From Streptomyces canus (GTDB taxonomy: Bacteria > Actinomycetota > Actinomycetes > Streptomycetales > Streptomycetaceae), in assembly GCF_041435015.1 (NCBI RefSeq), contig NZ_CP107989.1:2914001-2978000 (forward strand): 64,000 bases of DNA. The letters run 5' to 3'. The position numbers were made by a program, and so were the translations under genes. Shown here in pieces: positions 36,375 to 45,919 of the stretch. The stretch's first letter is position 1; every line of letters starts with the position of its first letter. Under the pieces are notes generated by a model. It had not been told where the DNA came from. It did no database searches and saw only the letters and a program-made list of their open reading frames with translations.

Positions 36375-37179
36375 GGGCGGCGCTCCTCTCGCGAGTGATG
36401 CGGACCTCTTCGCCGAGGGACTCCCAGATCTCGCGGTAGATCTCGATGAACCGCGGCTCCAGTCGTACCGACTCGACCTTGCGCGGCCGCGGGAGGTCGA
36501 TGTCGAAGACCTGCTTGACGGTGGCGGGTCCGGCGGTCATCACAACGACCTTGTCGGCCAGCGCGATGGACTCCTCCAGGTCATGGGTGACGAAGACGAC
36601 GGAGGCGCCCGTGCCCTCCCACAGTTCGAGGAGTTCGTCGGACATCAGGGCCCGGGTCTGCACGTCGAGCGCGGAGAACGGCTCGTCCATCAGCAGGATC
36701 TCGGGATCGTTGACGAAGGTGGCGGCGAGCGCGACCCGCTTGCGCATGCCGCCGGAGAGCTGATGGGGGTAGCGGTCCTCGAAGGCCGCGAGCCCGACCC
36801 GGGCCAGCCATTCCCGCGCCTTCTGCCTGGCCTCCGCCTTGGGCACACCGCGGAAGCGAGGGCCGGCCATGACGTTGGACAGGACGGTGCGCCAGGGGAA
36901 GGTGGCGTCCTGCTGGAAGACGAAACCGACCTTGTCTCCGACTCCGCGAACCGGCTCCCCGACGACCAGGACCTCCCCCTCGGAGGGTTCTTCCAACCCG
37001 CTGACCAGGGTCAACGTGGTCGACTTGCCGCAGCCCGTCGGCCCCACGACCGCCACGAACTCCCCCCGCCCCACGGTGAGGTCAAGTCCCCTGACGGCTG
37101 TGTGCAGACCCCCCGACGGGGTCCGGAATGTCTTGCTCGCGCCCCGCAACTCGATGGCGGGGCTGGTGTCTGCGCTCAT
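36364..37179 (-). CDS. ABC importer ATP-binding protein (SsuB/TauB type)
   Basis: A 271-residue ATPase. It has Walker A GPTGCGKSTTL, the Q-loop FQQDATFPWRTVLSN, signature LSGGMRKRVALA, Walker B ILLMDEPFSALD, and the H-loop FVTHDLEESIALAD. The FPWRTVL stretch is typical of the nitrate/sulfonate/taurine importer ATPases. The start ATG (MSADTSPAIEL) is chosen where homology begins; longer upstream starts give non-homologous arginine-rich sequence. It is the first gene of the importer operon and is divergent from the orphan response regulator, so that regulator may control it. Confidence 0.92.
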   Translation of the reverse strand: MSADTSPAIELRGASKTFRTPSGGLHTAVRGLDLTVGRGEFVAVVGPTGCGKSTTLTLVSGLEEPSEGEVLVVGEPVRGVGDKVGFVFQQDATFPWRTVLSNVMAGPRFRGVPKAEARQKAREWLARVGLAAFEDRYPHQLSGGMRKRVALAATFVNDPEILLMDEPFSALDVQTRALMSDELLELWEGTGASVVFVTHDLEESIALADKVVVMTAGPATVKQVFDIDLPRPRKVESVRLEPRFIEIYREIWESLGEEVRITRERSAAHVA

Positions 37180-37340
37180 GGCCGGGGACGGTAGATGTGG
37201 CGTGCGCCACGGCATCAGTCTTCTGGGCACATGCCGTTCTTTTGCTTGCAACGACCTGTTGTGCTCGTTTTGCGCGCGCTACAACAGCGAAGCCGAAACA
37301 CGGGCGTGACGCCCGCCAGGCCTTGAGGGAAAGAGGCCCG

Positions 37341-38033
37341 ATGATTGACGTCCTGGTCGTGGACGACGACTTCCGTGTCGCCGAGATCAACGCCAAGTAC
37401 GTGGGAAAGGTGCCCGGCTTCCGGGTGGCCGCTCGCGCCCACAGTGCTGCCCAGGCACTGGCCAGCGTGCAGCGCGGGACCATCGATCTGATCCTGCTCG
37501 ACCACTACCTGCCCGACCAGACGGGCCTCAAGCTCGTCCATCGGATGCGGGAACAGGGCCACGGCACCGACGTCATCATGATCACGGCAGCCGGGGACGT
37601 GACGACCGTCCAGGCCGCGATGCGCCTGGGCGCCCTCCACTACCTGGTCAAACCTTTCACCTTCGCGGCCCTGCGCACCCGGCTGGACTCCTACGCCGCG
37701 CTGCGCCGCACCGTCGACCGGGTCGGCGGCCGCGGCATCGCCGGTCAGGAACAGGTCGACAGGATCTTCAGCGCCCTGCGCACCACCCCGGCTCCGCCGT
37801 CCCCCGGCCTGCCCAGCGGCCACTCGGAGCCGACGACGGACCTCATCTGCCGCGTCCTGCATCACGCCGACCACCCCCTGTCGGCCCACGAGGTCGCCGC
37901 CGAGACGGGCCTGAGCCGCTCCACCGCCCAGCGCTACCTCCGCCATCTCGAACAGGCCGGCCGCCTCCGCCTGACCCTCAGATACGGCGACACGGGGCGG
38001 CCGGAGCACCGCTACGCGTGGGTGGCGCCGTAG
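37341..38033 (+). CDS. Orphan response regulator, paralogue of the CitB/DcuR-type regulator
   Basis: A 230-residue regulator with the same build as the one at 33649: receiver with D8-D10, phospho-acceptor D54 in LLDHYLPDQTG, and lysine in YLVKPF. The C-terminal helix-turn-helix reads LSAHEVAAETGLSRSTAQRYLRHLEQAGRLRL, then YGDTGRPEHRYAW. No kinase gene is adjacent; the nearest is the CitA-type kinase 3.7 kb upstream. The ATG follows AAAGAGGCCCG. Being divergent from the importer operon, it is a good candidate for its regulator (inference). Confidence 0.9.
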   Translation: MIDVLVVDDDFRVAEINAKYVGKVPGFRVAARAHSAAQALASVQRGTIDLILLDHYLPDQTGLKLVHRMREQGHGTDVIMITAAGDVTTVQAAMRLGALHYLVKPFTFAALRTRLDSYAALRRTVDRVGGRGIAGQEQVDRIFSALRTTPAPPSPGLPSGHSEPTTDLICRVLHHADHPLSAHEVAAETGLSRSTAQRYLRHLEQAGRLRLTLRYGDTGRPEHRYAWVAP

Positions 38034-38127
38034 CGGTACGCCTCGAAGGGCCTCGACGGCAGAAGTCGTACGACGAAGACCGATGCCGTACAAGGACGAG
38101 GGCGCCGCCCGATCACGGGCGCCGCGC

Positions 38128-39720
38128 CTACACGGCCCCCGCTCCCGTGAGCGACCGCACCTCGGTCTCCGCGTGCTTGGCCTCGTCGGCGACCTCCGCC
38201 GAGGTGACCGTGCCGAGCCAGCCCGCGACGAAGCCCAGCGGGATGGAGACCAGACCGGGGTTCTGCAGCGGGAAGTACTGGAAGTCCACGCCGGGGAAGA
38301 GCGATTCGGGGCTGCCGGACACCACGGGCGACAGCAGCACCAGGGTCATGGCCGGCAGGAGTCCGCCGTAGACGGACCACACGGCGCCCCGGGTGGTGAA
38401 CCCGCGCCAGAACAGCGAGTAGAGCAGCACCGGCAGATTCGCGGACGCCGCGACGGCGAAGGCAAGGCCCACCAGGAAGGCGACGTTGAGGTCGCGGGCC
38501 AGGAGGCCGAGAGCGATCGCGATCACGCCGATCCCGACGGCGGCAGTCCTGGCCACGGCCACCTCGCTGTGCGGCTTGGCCCGCCGACGCCGCAGTGAGG
38601 CGTACAGGTCATGGGCGACGGAGGCCGAGGAGGCGAGCGTGATGCCGGCGACGACGGCGAGGATCGTGGCGAAGGCCACGGCGGCGACGACAGCGAACAG
38701 AACCGTTCCTCCCGTGGAGCCCGCGCCGCCGCCCAGGTCGAGGGCCAGGAGGGGAACCGCGGTGTTCCCCGCGGCGTTCGATCCCCGTACGGCCTCGGGC
38801 CCCACGATCGCCGCGGCACCGAACCCCAGGACGATCGTCATCAGATAGAAACCGCCGATGAGCCCGATCGACCAGACCACCGAGCGCCGTGCGGCGCGTG
38901 CCGTGGGCACGGTGTAGAAGCGGGACAGGATGTGCGGCAGGCCGGCCGTACCGAGCACGAGGGCGAGTCCCAGGCTGATGAAGTCGAGGCGGGCGGTCCA
39001 GTCCCCGCCGTACTTCAGGCCGGGCGCCAGGAACGACTGACCGTGGCCACTGCGCTCCGCCGCCGTGAGCAGGAGTTGGTCGAAGTCGCCGTGGAACCGC
39101 ACCAGCACGAGCACGGTCAGCGCGATGGTCCCGCAGAGCAGCAGGACCGCCTTGACGATCTGGATCCAGGTGGTCGCCCGCATCCCTCCCAGGGACACGT
39201 AGATCACCATGAGCGCCCCGACGGCGATGACGGTCCAGGACTGTGCCGCCTCGCTGGTGCCGCCGAGCAGCAGTGCGACCAGGCTGCCCGCGCCCACCAT
39301 CTGTGCCACCAGATACAGAACGGACACGGTGACCGAGGAAGTTCCCGCCGCGATGCGCACCGGCCGCTCGCTCATCCGCGCGGCGACCACGTCGGCGAGC
39401 GTGAACCGCCCGCAGTTGCGCACCAGTTCGGCAACGAGAAACAGCACCACCAGCCAGGCCACGAGAAAGCCCACCGAGTAGAGCATCCCGTCGTACCCGA
39501 AGAGCGCGATGAGCCCGGAGATACCGAGGAAGGACGCGGCCGACATGTAGTCGCCCGCGATGGCAAAACCATTCTCCATCGGCGAGAACAACCGCCCGCC
39601 CGCGTAGAACTCCTCCGCCGAACCGTGCCGGTGGCGGCTCACCCACGTCGTGATCCCCAGCGTGACCGCGACGAACGCACTGAACAGCAGCAGCGCCAAG
39701 GTCTGGTGGTCCCCCGTCAT
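38128..39720 (-). CDS. actP: Cation/acetate symporter (SSS family, ActP-like)
   Basis: A 530-residue sodium:solute symporter with about 13 membrane helices. The N-terminal part has RHGSAEEFYAGGRLFSPMENGFAIAGDYMSAASFLGISG, the conserved stretch of the acetate permease group, and LPHILSRFYTVPTARAARRS lies in the middle. It should import acetate or other short monocarboxylates with Na+ or H+. Its ATG overlaps the stop of the upstream DUF485 gene (ATGA), the common pairing for ActP permeases. It is convergent with the orphan response regulator gene. Confidence 0.92.
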   Translation of the reverse strand: MTGDHQTLALLLFSAFVAVTLGITTWVSRHRHGSAEEFYAGGRLFSPMENGFAIAGDYMSAASFLGISGLIALFGYDGMLYSVGFLVAWLVVLFLVAELVRNCGRFTLADVVAARMSERPVRIAAGTSSVTVSVLYLVAQMVGAGSLVALLLGGTSEAAQSWTVIAVGALMVIYVSLGGMRATTWIQIVKAVLLLCGTIALTVLVLVRFHGDFDQLLLTAAERSGHGQSFLAPGLKYGGDWTARLDFISLGLALVLGTAGLPHILSRFYTVPTARAARRSVVWSIGLIGGFYLMTIVLGFGAAAIVGPEAVRGSNAAGNTAVPLLALDLGGGAGSTGGTVLFAVVAAVAFATILAVVAGITLASSASVAHDLYASLRRRRAKPHSEVAVARTAAVGIGVIAIALGLLARDLNVAFLVGLAFAVAASANLPVLLYSLFWRGFTTRGAVWSVYGGLLPAMTLVLLSPVVSGSPESLFPGVDFQYFPLQNPGLVSIPLGFVAGWLGTVTSAEVADEAKHAETEVRSLTGAGAV

Positions 39721-40280
39721 GACGACGCACCGCCCCGTGCCGTGCGCGTCAGTTCCTGGGTGTCCCACCGCAGTTCGAGCGCGGCCCGGTCCCGGCGCAG
39801 CCTCGCATGGCGGGCATAGGCCCAGGTCAGCAGGAAGGTGGTGAGGAACTGCCCGAGTCCCGCGAGCATCGCCACGTTCACCGCACCGGCGACCGGCCGC
39901 GCCATCAGTCCCGGCGCGCTCGTCGCTGTCACGACATAGGCCACGTACCACGCGAAGAACCCGATGCCCGCGGGCACCACGAACCTCCGGTACCGGCTGC
40001 GCACTTCCTGAAAGGCCGCGCTGCGCTGCACTTCGAGGTAGACGTCGGCCGCCGCGGCGTCCCGGTCCTCGCGCTGCGCGCGTGCCGTCGCAACCGGGCC
40101 CGCGGATGTACCGTCACCGCCCGTCTCGCCCCAGCCGGAGGCAAGCGCGTCATACCAGGGGTCGTCGTACCGCACACCGGCGGACGCCTCCGCGCGGGCC
40201 ACATCGTGGCTGTCGTGGTTCTCGGCCGAACTCTCGGCATCACCCCCGCTTCCGCGGGGACGAGCGTTGCTTGACTGCAT
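39717..40280 (-). CDS. DUF485 membrane protein
   Basis: A 187-residue protein. The N-terminal 85 residues are hydrophilic, probably disordered, and acidic (SGGDAESSAENHDSHDVARAE; YDDPWYDALASGWGE). The C-terminal half is the DUF485 domain with two helices: SRYRRFVVPAGIGFFAWYVAYVV and a second ending LTTFLLTWAYARHA. DUF485 proteins are the usual small partners of acetate symporters. The gene overlaps actP by four bases. The ATG at 40280 is preferred over a TTG two codons earlier; no strong ribosome site is seen for either. Confidence 0.85.
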   Translation of the reverse strand: MQSSNARPRGSGGDAESSAENHDSHDVARAEASAGVRYDDPWYDALASGWGETGGDGTSAGPVATARAQREDRDAAAADVYLEVQRSAAFQEVRSRYRRFVVPAGIGFFAWYVAYVVTATSAPGLMARPVAGAVNVAMLAGLGQFLTTFLLTWAYARHARLRRDRAALELRWDTQELTRTARGGASS

Positions 40281-40340
40281 GCCCAAGGATGGACAGAACG
40301 GGAAGATCCCTGACTCTTCTTCCCTACCCTCTTCACCCCA

Positions 40341-41033
40341 TCAGGTGATTCCTCCCATCGGTGGCCGTACAAGCCCCTTCGCATAGGCGTAACGCACCGC
40401 CTGCGCGCGGTCCTTGATGCCCGTCTTGGCGAAGAGGTTGTTGATATGGGTCTTCACCGTGGCGGTGGAGACATGCAGCTTCCGGGCGATCTCCTGGTTG
40501 CTCAGTCCCTCTGCGATCAGCGCCAGCACCTCGACCTCGCGCGCGGTGAGCCCGTCGGGCGCCTCCGCGGACACCGGCTGGGGCGGCTCGGGGTCCGACA
40601 GCCGCTCCAGCAGCCGACGCTGAATGCTCGGCGACAGTCCGGCGTCCCCGGAGAGCACGCTCCGCACGGCCCGCACGATCTCGTCACCTCCCGCGTCCTT
40701 GGTGAGATAACCGCGCGCCCCCGCCCTGAGTGCGGGAAACAGCGACTCGTCGTCCGCGAAGGTCGTCAGCACCACGACCTGCGTCCCGGGGTGCTCGGCG
40801 CGGATCCTCCGGGTCGCCTCCACCCCGTCGCAGCGAGGCATGCGCAGGTCCATCAGCACCACGTCCGGGGCGAGTTCCGCGACGAGCTCCACCGCCTCCT
40901 CACCGTCCCCGGCCGCGCCCACCACTTCGATCCCCGGCAGCAGGCCGAGCAGCATCACGATGCCTTCGCGCACCACGGTCTGGTCGTCGGCGACCACCAC
41001 TCGCGCAGGCCTCGGCTCCGCCTCCTCCGTCAT
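40341..41033 (-). CDS. NarL/FixJ-family response regulator
   Basis: A 230-residue regulator. The receiver (about 10-130) has D16-D17, phospho-acceptor D62 in VVLMDLRMPRCDG, and K in YLTKDAGG. A LuxR-type helix-turn-helix occupies about 160-225 (LTAREVEVLALIAEGLSNQEIARKLHVSTATVKTHINNLF). The ATG overlaps the stop of the upstream kinase gene by four bases (ATGA), so they are a matched pair. Targets cannot be inferred directly; the DUF1453-like membrane gene heads the same operon. Confidence 0.92.
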   Translation of the reverse strand: MTEEAEPRPARVVVADDQTVVREGIVMLLGLLPGIEVVGAAGDGEEAVELVAELAPDVVLMDLRMPRCDGVEATRRIRAEHPGTQVVVLTTFADDESLFPALRAGARGYLTKDAGGDEIVRAVRSVLSGDAGLSPSIQRRLLERLSDPEPPQPVSAEAPDGLTAREVEVLALIAEGLSNQEIARKLHVSTATVKTHINNLFAKTGIKDRAQAVRYAYAKGLVRPPMGGIT

Positions 41034-42181
41034 ACCGGCACCTTCAACGTCACCACGAACCCTTCGTCGTCCGGCCCGGCGTCCAGCGAACCGCCCAGCA
41101 GTTCGGCGCGCTCCCGCATCCCCAGCAGACCGTACCCGCCTCCGGTGGCGGTGAGTTCACCAGGCGAACCGCCCGAGTCCCGCACGACCAGCGTCACCTG
41201 GTCCCCGGCGTAATCCAGCCACACCCGGATCTTGGCTCCCGGGGCATGCTTGCGGACATTGGTCAGTGCCTCCTGCGCGACCCTGCGCACGGCCTGCGAC
41301 GCCTCGGCCGGCAACGGTCTGCGCTCACCCGAAATGGTGGTCTCGGCTCCGTCGGCCGTCCCGACGAGCTGGGTCAGGAATTCCTCCAGCGGAGTCATGT
41401 CACCCCGCAGAGCCGACAGCGCCTGCCGGGTCTCCGCGAGACCGTCGCGGGCCATGCCCCGGGCCGCCACCACCCTTTCGAGGATCTGGTCCCGGTCCGC
41501 GCCGCCCTCGATCAGCAGCCGGGCCGCCTCCAGGTGCACGAGCTGGGCGGAGAGACTGTGGGCCAGCACGTCGTGGATCTCCCGAGCGATACGGGCCCGC
41601 TCCGCGAGTGCGGCCGACTCCGCCTCGGCCGCCCGCGCGGCCCGCTCCTGGTTGAGCAGCTGCTGCGCGTTGCCGCGGGCCTCGGCGTCCAACCGCAGGA
41701 CGTAGCCGGCCAGGGCGAGCCCCGCCGTCGTGGCCAGGGTGGTCAGCCACACGTCGTCGTTGACGGCGGCGTAGAGGGCGAGAGCGCTCACGGTCACCGG
41801 CAGGGCGGCGGCAATGGGCAGCCGTTCCAGAGCGGTGATGGCGCAGCCGCACCACAGGACGAGGGCGACGACTCCGAAGTCGGCGGCCTGGGCGGCGACG
41901 GCGATCGCCAGGAGGACGCCGTAGAGCGCCAGGGAGGGCCAGAGCCGGTGCTCCAGGGTGGTGCGGAAGAGTGCCCAGGCGACGACTGCGGACAGGAGGA
42001 TTCCCGCCACTGCTCCGAGCACGCCCCAGCCCTGGACATGGCTGCTGTTGAAAGCGCCCCAGAGGAGCATGGCGAGTACCAGCGACCGCGTGACCCAGCC
42101 GAGCAGGCGCCGGGGACGCGTGGTCGCCTCACGCCCGAGTGCCTCCCGGGATGGCCAGCGGGTCCAGGCGTTGTCCGTCAC
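41030..42181 (-). CDS. Sensor histidine kinase (HisKA_3, DesK-like)
   Basis: A 383-residue kinase with about five to six N-terminal helices and little extracellular sequence (about 30-165), a coiled linker rich in Ala and Glu, then the HisKA_3 motif RIAREIHDVLAHSLSAQLVHLEAA with the phospho-accepting His. ATPase motifs are EALTNVRKHAPGA, VVRDSGGS, and GGYGLLGMRERAELLGG. Such kinases often sense membrane or envelope state. It sits between a membrane-protein gene (4-base overlap) and its response regulator (4-base overlap). Confidence 0.9.
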   Translation of the reverse strand: MTDNAWTRWPSREALGREATTRPRRLLGWVTRSLVLAMLLWGAFNSSHVQGWGVLGAVAGILLSAVVAWALFRTTLEHRLWPSLALYGVLLAIAVAAQAADFGVVALVLWCGCAITALERLPIAAALPVTVSALALYAAVNDDVWLTTLATTAGLALAGYVLRLDAEARGNAQQLLNQERAARAAEAESAALAERARIAREIHDVLAHSLSAQLVHLEAARLLIEGGADRDQILERVVAARGMARDGLAETRQALSALRGDMTPLEEFLTQLVGTADGAETTISGERRPLPAEASQAVRRVAQEALTNVRKHAPGAKIRVWLDYAGDQVTLVVRDSGGSPGELTATGGGYGLLGMRERAELLGGSLDAGPDDEGFVVTLKVPV

Positions 42182-42702
42182 ACGCGTTCCTTCCCCGTGT
42201 ACCGGAACATGGGCTCACCGTACGCCGGGACGGATGCGGGGGCAGGACGCAGGGAGTGCGCTCGCCCGACGAGTATCCCGGAGCGCACGAGCAGGGTGGC
42301 CGCCAGGGCGAGCAGCAGTGCGGAGGAGTCCTGGTGGACACCGAGCGCCGCGCCGAGCGCGAAGAGGCCCACGCGCAGTCCGATGCCGGCGGCCCAGACG
42401 GCCCCGCTCGCCTTGGTACTCCTGCTCCACACCGCGCCGTCCGGCTCCGTCCATATCCGGCTCGTCCAGGCCCAGCCGGCCCCGATGGCGAGGCCGGTGA
42501 GCAGCTCGGCGGTGAGCAGGGCTGCCGATGCCGTGCGGTGATGGGCGTCCACCAGCCCCGGTTCGCGAAGTGCCACGACGGCGAGGACAGCGGGCAACAG
42601 CCACCAGCGCCGACCGGTGTCGATCCGGCTCGCCCGGAACTGCCGGGCGATCACCACGACCACCGCGACCACGATCAGCAACGCGTCGACGAGCCCGGAC
42701 AT
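42178..42702 (-). CDS. DUF1453-like membrane protein
   Basis: A 174-residue membrane protein with about four to five helices, starting MSGLVDALLIVVAVVVVIARQF. Conserved-looking features are the RQFRASRIDTGRRWWLLPAVL loop and RIWTEPDGAVWSRSTKASGAVWAAGI. This pattern is found in actinobacterial DUF1453-type proteins that sit beside DesK-like two-component systems. It is the first gene of the three-gene operon, and its stop overlaps the kinase start by four bases. It may modulate or be the target of the kinase (inference). Confidence 0.75.
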   Translation of the reverse strand: MSGLVDALLIVVAVVVVIARQFRASRIDTGRRWWLLPAVLAVVALREPGLVDAHHRTASAALLTAELLTGLAIGAGWAWTSRIWTEPDGAVWSRSTKASGAVWAAGIGLRVGLFALGAALGVHQDSSALLLALAATLLVRSGILVGRAHSLRPAPASVPAYGEPMFRYTGKERV

Positions 42703-42999
42703 GACAGCCTCCGTGAGCGAGGAAGGGTCTGCCGGCAGCGGACGCCGCCGACACCTTCGAAGCTACGGATATCCGCAGGCCGGGAGATCGGAGCAGGGGT
42801 GGATCACAGGTGGATTCCCATACCCCGGGACCGTCCACCCACGGGTGGAGAGGCCAGCCCAGAGCCCTGGACGCAACCCTCCGATCCCACCACCGACTCC
42901 CACGAGGGTCGCCGATACTCAACCGCGAAAGCCGCCGGGTGCAGCCGAGGCCGGTTGCAAACCCGGCCCCGGCCCCGGCCCCCAGTCTCAGCCCAGCGA

Positions 43000-45123
43000 C
43001 TATGCGTCGATACGCGACCGATCGAGGGTCGCCGCAGACCCGGAGATGAACTCCTTCCGCGGCGCCACGTCATTGCCCATCAGCAGATCGAAGACCTGCT
43101 CCGCGGCCTCCAGGTCGGCGAGGTTGATCCGCCGCAGCGTCCGGTGCCGCGGATCCATCGTCGTCTCGGCCAGCTGATCGGCGTCCATCTCGCCCAGACC
43201 CTTGTACCGCTGGATGGAGTCCTTGTACCGGACCCCCTTGCTCTGGAACTCGAGCAGCTTCTCGCGCAGCTCACGGTCCGAGTACGTGTAGACGTACTTG
43301 TCCTGCCCCTTCTTCGGCTGGACGAGCTCGATGCGGTGCAGCGGCGGCACCGCGGCGAACACCCGCCCCGCCTCGACCATGGGCCGCATGTAGCGCTGGA
43401 ACAGCGTCAGCAGCAGGCACCGGATGTGAGAGCCGTCGACGTCGGCGTCGGTCATCATGATGATCTTGCCGTAGCGGGCGGCGTCGATGTCGAAGGTCCG
43501 GCCGGAGCCTGCTCCTATGACCTGGATGATCGCACCGCACTCGACGTTCTTGAGCATGTCCGTGACGGACGACTTCTGGACGTTGAGGATCTTGCCGCGG
43601 ATGGGCAGCAGCGCCTGGAACTCGGAGTTCCGGGCGAGCTTCGCCGTGCCGAGCGCGGAGTCACCCTCGACGATGAACAGTTCGCTTCGGTCGACGTCGT
43701 CGCTTCGGCAGTCGGCGAGCTTGGCGGGCAGCGAGGAGGACTCCAGGGCCGTCTTCCGGCGCTGTGCGTCCTTGTGCTGACGGGCCGCGATACGCGTGCG
43801 CGCGGCGGCGACCGCCTTCTCCATGACGACCCGGGCCTGGGCCGCGGCGTCCCGTTTCGTGGACGTCAGGAACGCCTTGAGCTCCTTGGAGATCACGGTG
43901 CTCACGATGCGACGGGCCGCCGACGTGCCGAGGACTTCCTTGGTCTGGCCCTCGAACTGCGGCTCGGCGAGGCGGACGGTGACGACCGCCGTCAGGCCCT
44001 CGAGGGCGTCGTCCTTGACGATGTCGTCCTCGGCGACGCGCAGCAGCTTCTTGGCGCGCAGCACTTCGTTCATCGTCTTGGCGACGGCCTGTTCGAAGCC
44101 GGCGACATGGGTGCCGCCCTTGGGCGTGGCGATGATGTTGACGAACGACTTCAGGGTCGTGTCGTAGCCGGTCCCCCAACGCATCGCGACATCCACACCG
44201 AGTTCTCGGGTGACCTCGGTGGGCGTCATCTGGCCGTGGTCGTCGAGAACCGGGACGGTCTCCTTGAACGTGCCTTGCCCGGAGAAGCGGAGGACGTCGT
44301 TGACCGGCTTGTCGGTGGCCAGGTACTCGCAGAACTCGCTGATGCCGCCGTCGAAGCGGAAGGACTCCTCGCCCTTGCTGCCGCCCTCGCCCAGGCCGTA
44401 CTCGTCGCGGACGACGATGGTCAGGCCCGGCACCAGGAACGCGGTCTGACGAGCGCGCTGGTGCAGGTTCTCCAGGGAGAGCTTGGCGTCCTTGAGGAAG
44501 ATCTGCCGGTCGGCCCAGTACCGCACGCGCGTGCCGTTCCGGGTCTTGGGGATCCTCTTGGTCTTGCGCAGGCCGCTCGCGGCCTCGAACTTGGCATCGG
44601 CGCCGTTCGCCGCGAAGGCACCCGGCACGCCGCGCCGGAAACTGATCGCGTGAGTGTGGCCACCACGGTCCACCTCGACGTCCAGCCGCGCGGACAAGGC
44701 GTTCACCACGGAGGCGCCCACGCCGTGCAGACCGCCGGAGGCGGCATACGAGCCGCCGCCGAACTTGCCACCGGCGTGCAGCTTGGTCATGACGACCTCT
44801 ACACCGGACAGGCCCGTCTTGGGCTCGACGTCGACCGGGATGCCCCGGCCGTTGTCCCGGACCTCCACGGAGGCGTCGTCGTGGAGGATCACCTCGATGT
44901 GGTCGCAGTACTCGCCCAGGGCTTCGTCGACGGAGTTGTCGATGATCTCCCACAGACAGTGCATCAGACCACGACTGTCGGTCGAGCCGATGTACATTCC
45001 CGGGCGCTTGCGTACGGCCTCGAGCCCCTCGAGGACGAGCAGGTGCCGCGCGGTGTAGTTGGAACCGTCCCGGTCTGCTCCTGCCAGCAGAGCTGTGGAC
45101 GGCACGGACGTTTCGGCGGTCAC
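43000..45123 (-). CDS. parE: DNA topoisomerase IV subunit B
   Basis: ATPase subunit of topoisomerase IV, 707 residues. The GHKL ATPase has IIDNSVDEALGEYCDHIEV, DNGRGIPVD and GGLHGVGASVVNALS. A transducer domain follows, and the TOPRIM domain has FIVEGDSALGTAK with its catalytic Glu and MMTDADVDGSHIRCLLLT. The C-terminus has QRYKGLGEMDADQLAETTMDP. The GTG at 45123 (MTAETSVPS) follows GCGAGGAG. The order TOPRIM-last and the partner parC in the same window support ParE over GyrB. Confidence 0.93.
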   Translation of the reverse strand: MTAETSVPSTALLAGADRDGSNYTARHLLVLEGLEAVRKRPGMYIGSTDSRGLMHCLWEIIDNSVDEALGEYCDHIEVILHDDASVEVRDNGRGIPVDVEPKTGLSGVEVVMTKLHAGGKFGGGSYAASGGLHGVGASVVNALSARLDVEVDRGGHTHAISFRRGVPGAFAANGADAKFEAASGLRKTKRIPKTRNGTRVRYWADRQIFLKDAKLSLENLHQRARQTAFLVPGLTIVVRDEYGLGEGGSKGEESFRFDGGISEFCEYLATDKPVNDVLRFSGQGTFKETVPVLDDHGQMTPTEVTRELGVDVAMRWGTGYDTTLKSFVNIIATPKGGTHVAGFEQAVAKTMNEVLRAKKLLRVAEDDIVKDDALEGLTAVVTVRLAEPQFEGQTKEVLGTSAARRIVSTVISKELKAFLTSTKRDAAAQARVVMEKAVAAARTRIAARQHKDAQRRKTALESSSLPAKLADCRSDDVDRSELFIVEGDSALGTAKLARNSEFQALLPIRGKILNVQKSSVTDMLKNVECGAIIQVIGAGSGRTFDIDAARYGKIIMMTDADVDGSHIRCLLLTLFQRYMRPMVEAGRVFAAVPPLHRIELVQPKKGQDKYVYTYSDRELREKLLEFQSKGVRYKDSIQRYKGLGEMDADQLAETTMDPRHRTLRRINLADLEAAEQVFDLLMGNDVAPRKEFISGSAATLDRSRIDA

Positions 45124-45565
45124 GCGGTTCGCTCCTCGCTGAATTTCAGTTGGGGCCCTTCTGGGTAAGGGCGCGGCATCGGTCGCCGCCATGAGGGTAC
45201 CGAGGCCTGGTAGAGCCGTTGTAACGCCACCCTCGTGTGGAAACACAGAGTAGTCCAGGGTCGCATACCTGTTCGATCCCTCGATGGGGTGAAGTACATA
45301 TCACGTTCCCTTACAGGCATGAACCATTTAGGCTCCGGGCACGTCCTCATGAACAACCGGCAACCCAGCCGGGAGGACCGACCTTGACCGACAGTGCGAA
45401 ACCGTAAGACACACAGACACGCAATACGGCACATTCGCCGCCAAACCGGCAGCAGCCGGCCGCCCGGAAAATTTCTCTCTGGGTGAAGCCCCGAGCGGGA
45501 ACGTTTTGGGGCTGGTTGGATGTTGACCCTGGTACGACAGCTCGTCGAGCTAGAGAAGAGGCGAC
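45124..45565. other. Divergent intergenic region between parE and a small zinc-ribbon gene
   Basis: About 440 bases, less GC-rich than average, with no supported gene. It must hold both promoters. No riboswitch, tRNA or strong inverted repeat was found. Confidence 0.45.
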
Positions 45566-45796
45566 GTGACTACTGTTCTGACCCCCGCGAGCCCGCTGAC
45601 GGCCGCTGACCGCTGCGACCGCTGCGGCGCCCAGGCGTACGTGCGCGTCGTGCTGCTCAGCGGCGGAGAACTGCTCTTCTGCGCCCACCACGGTCGCAAG
45701 TTCGAGCCGGAACTCAAGAAGATCGCCGCTGAGATACAGGACGAGACGGAGCGACTCACGTCTGTTCCGGCATCCGTCTCAGAAGAAGAGCGCTGA
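45566..45796 (+). CDS. Small zinc-ribbon protein (DUF7455-like)
   Basis: A 76-residue protein with a probable zinc site: CDRCGAQAYVRVVL followed by LLFCAHHGRKFEPELKK. The C-terminal third is an acidic helix (AAEIQDETERLTS). The GTG start follows AGAAGAGGCGAC. It lies upstream of the protease/hrdB region on the opposite strand and ends in a 16-bp hairpin. Such proteins are highly conserved in Streptomyces near hrdB; the function is not known to me. Confidence 0.72.
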   Translation: MTTVLTPASPLTAADRCDRCGAQAYVRVVLLSGGELLFCAHHGRKFEPELKKIAAEIQDETERLTSVPASVSEEER

Positions 45797-45840
45797 CACT
45801 TCGCGTCCACGACGAGCCAGCTCCGGCACAGGCCGGCATG

Positions 45841-45876
45841 AGGGCGGCTGCCCCTGTTCCCAGGGACAGCCGCCCT
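45841..45876. terminator. Terminator between the zinc-ribbon gene and the serine protease gene
   Basis: AGGGCGGCTGCCCCTG pairs with CAGGGACAGCCGCCCT with one mismatch in 16 base pairs and a 4-base loop, followed by TTGCTC. It separates convergent genes. Confidence 0.8.
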
Positions 45877-45919
45877 TGCTCATGGTTCTGCGGGGGCGCT
45901 CAGCGCCCCCGAGGCATTG

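Noticed and set aside
38040..38127. Hairpin with GGCGCC arms between the orphan regulator and actP
   Set aside because: The pairing is short and interrupted; it may help terminate transcription, but I could not support it well.
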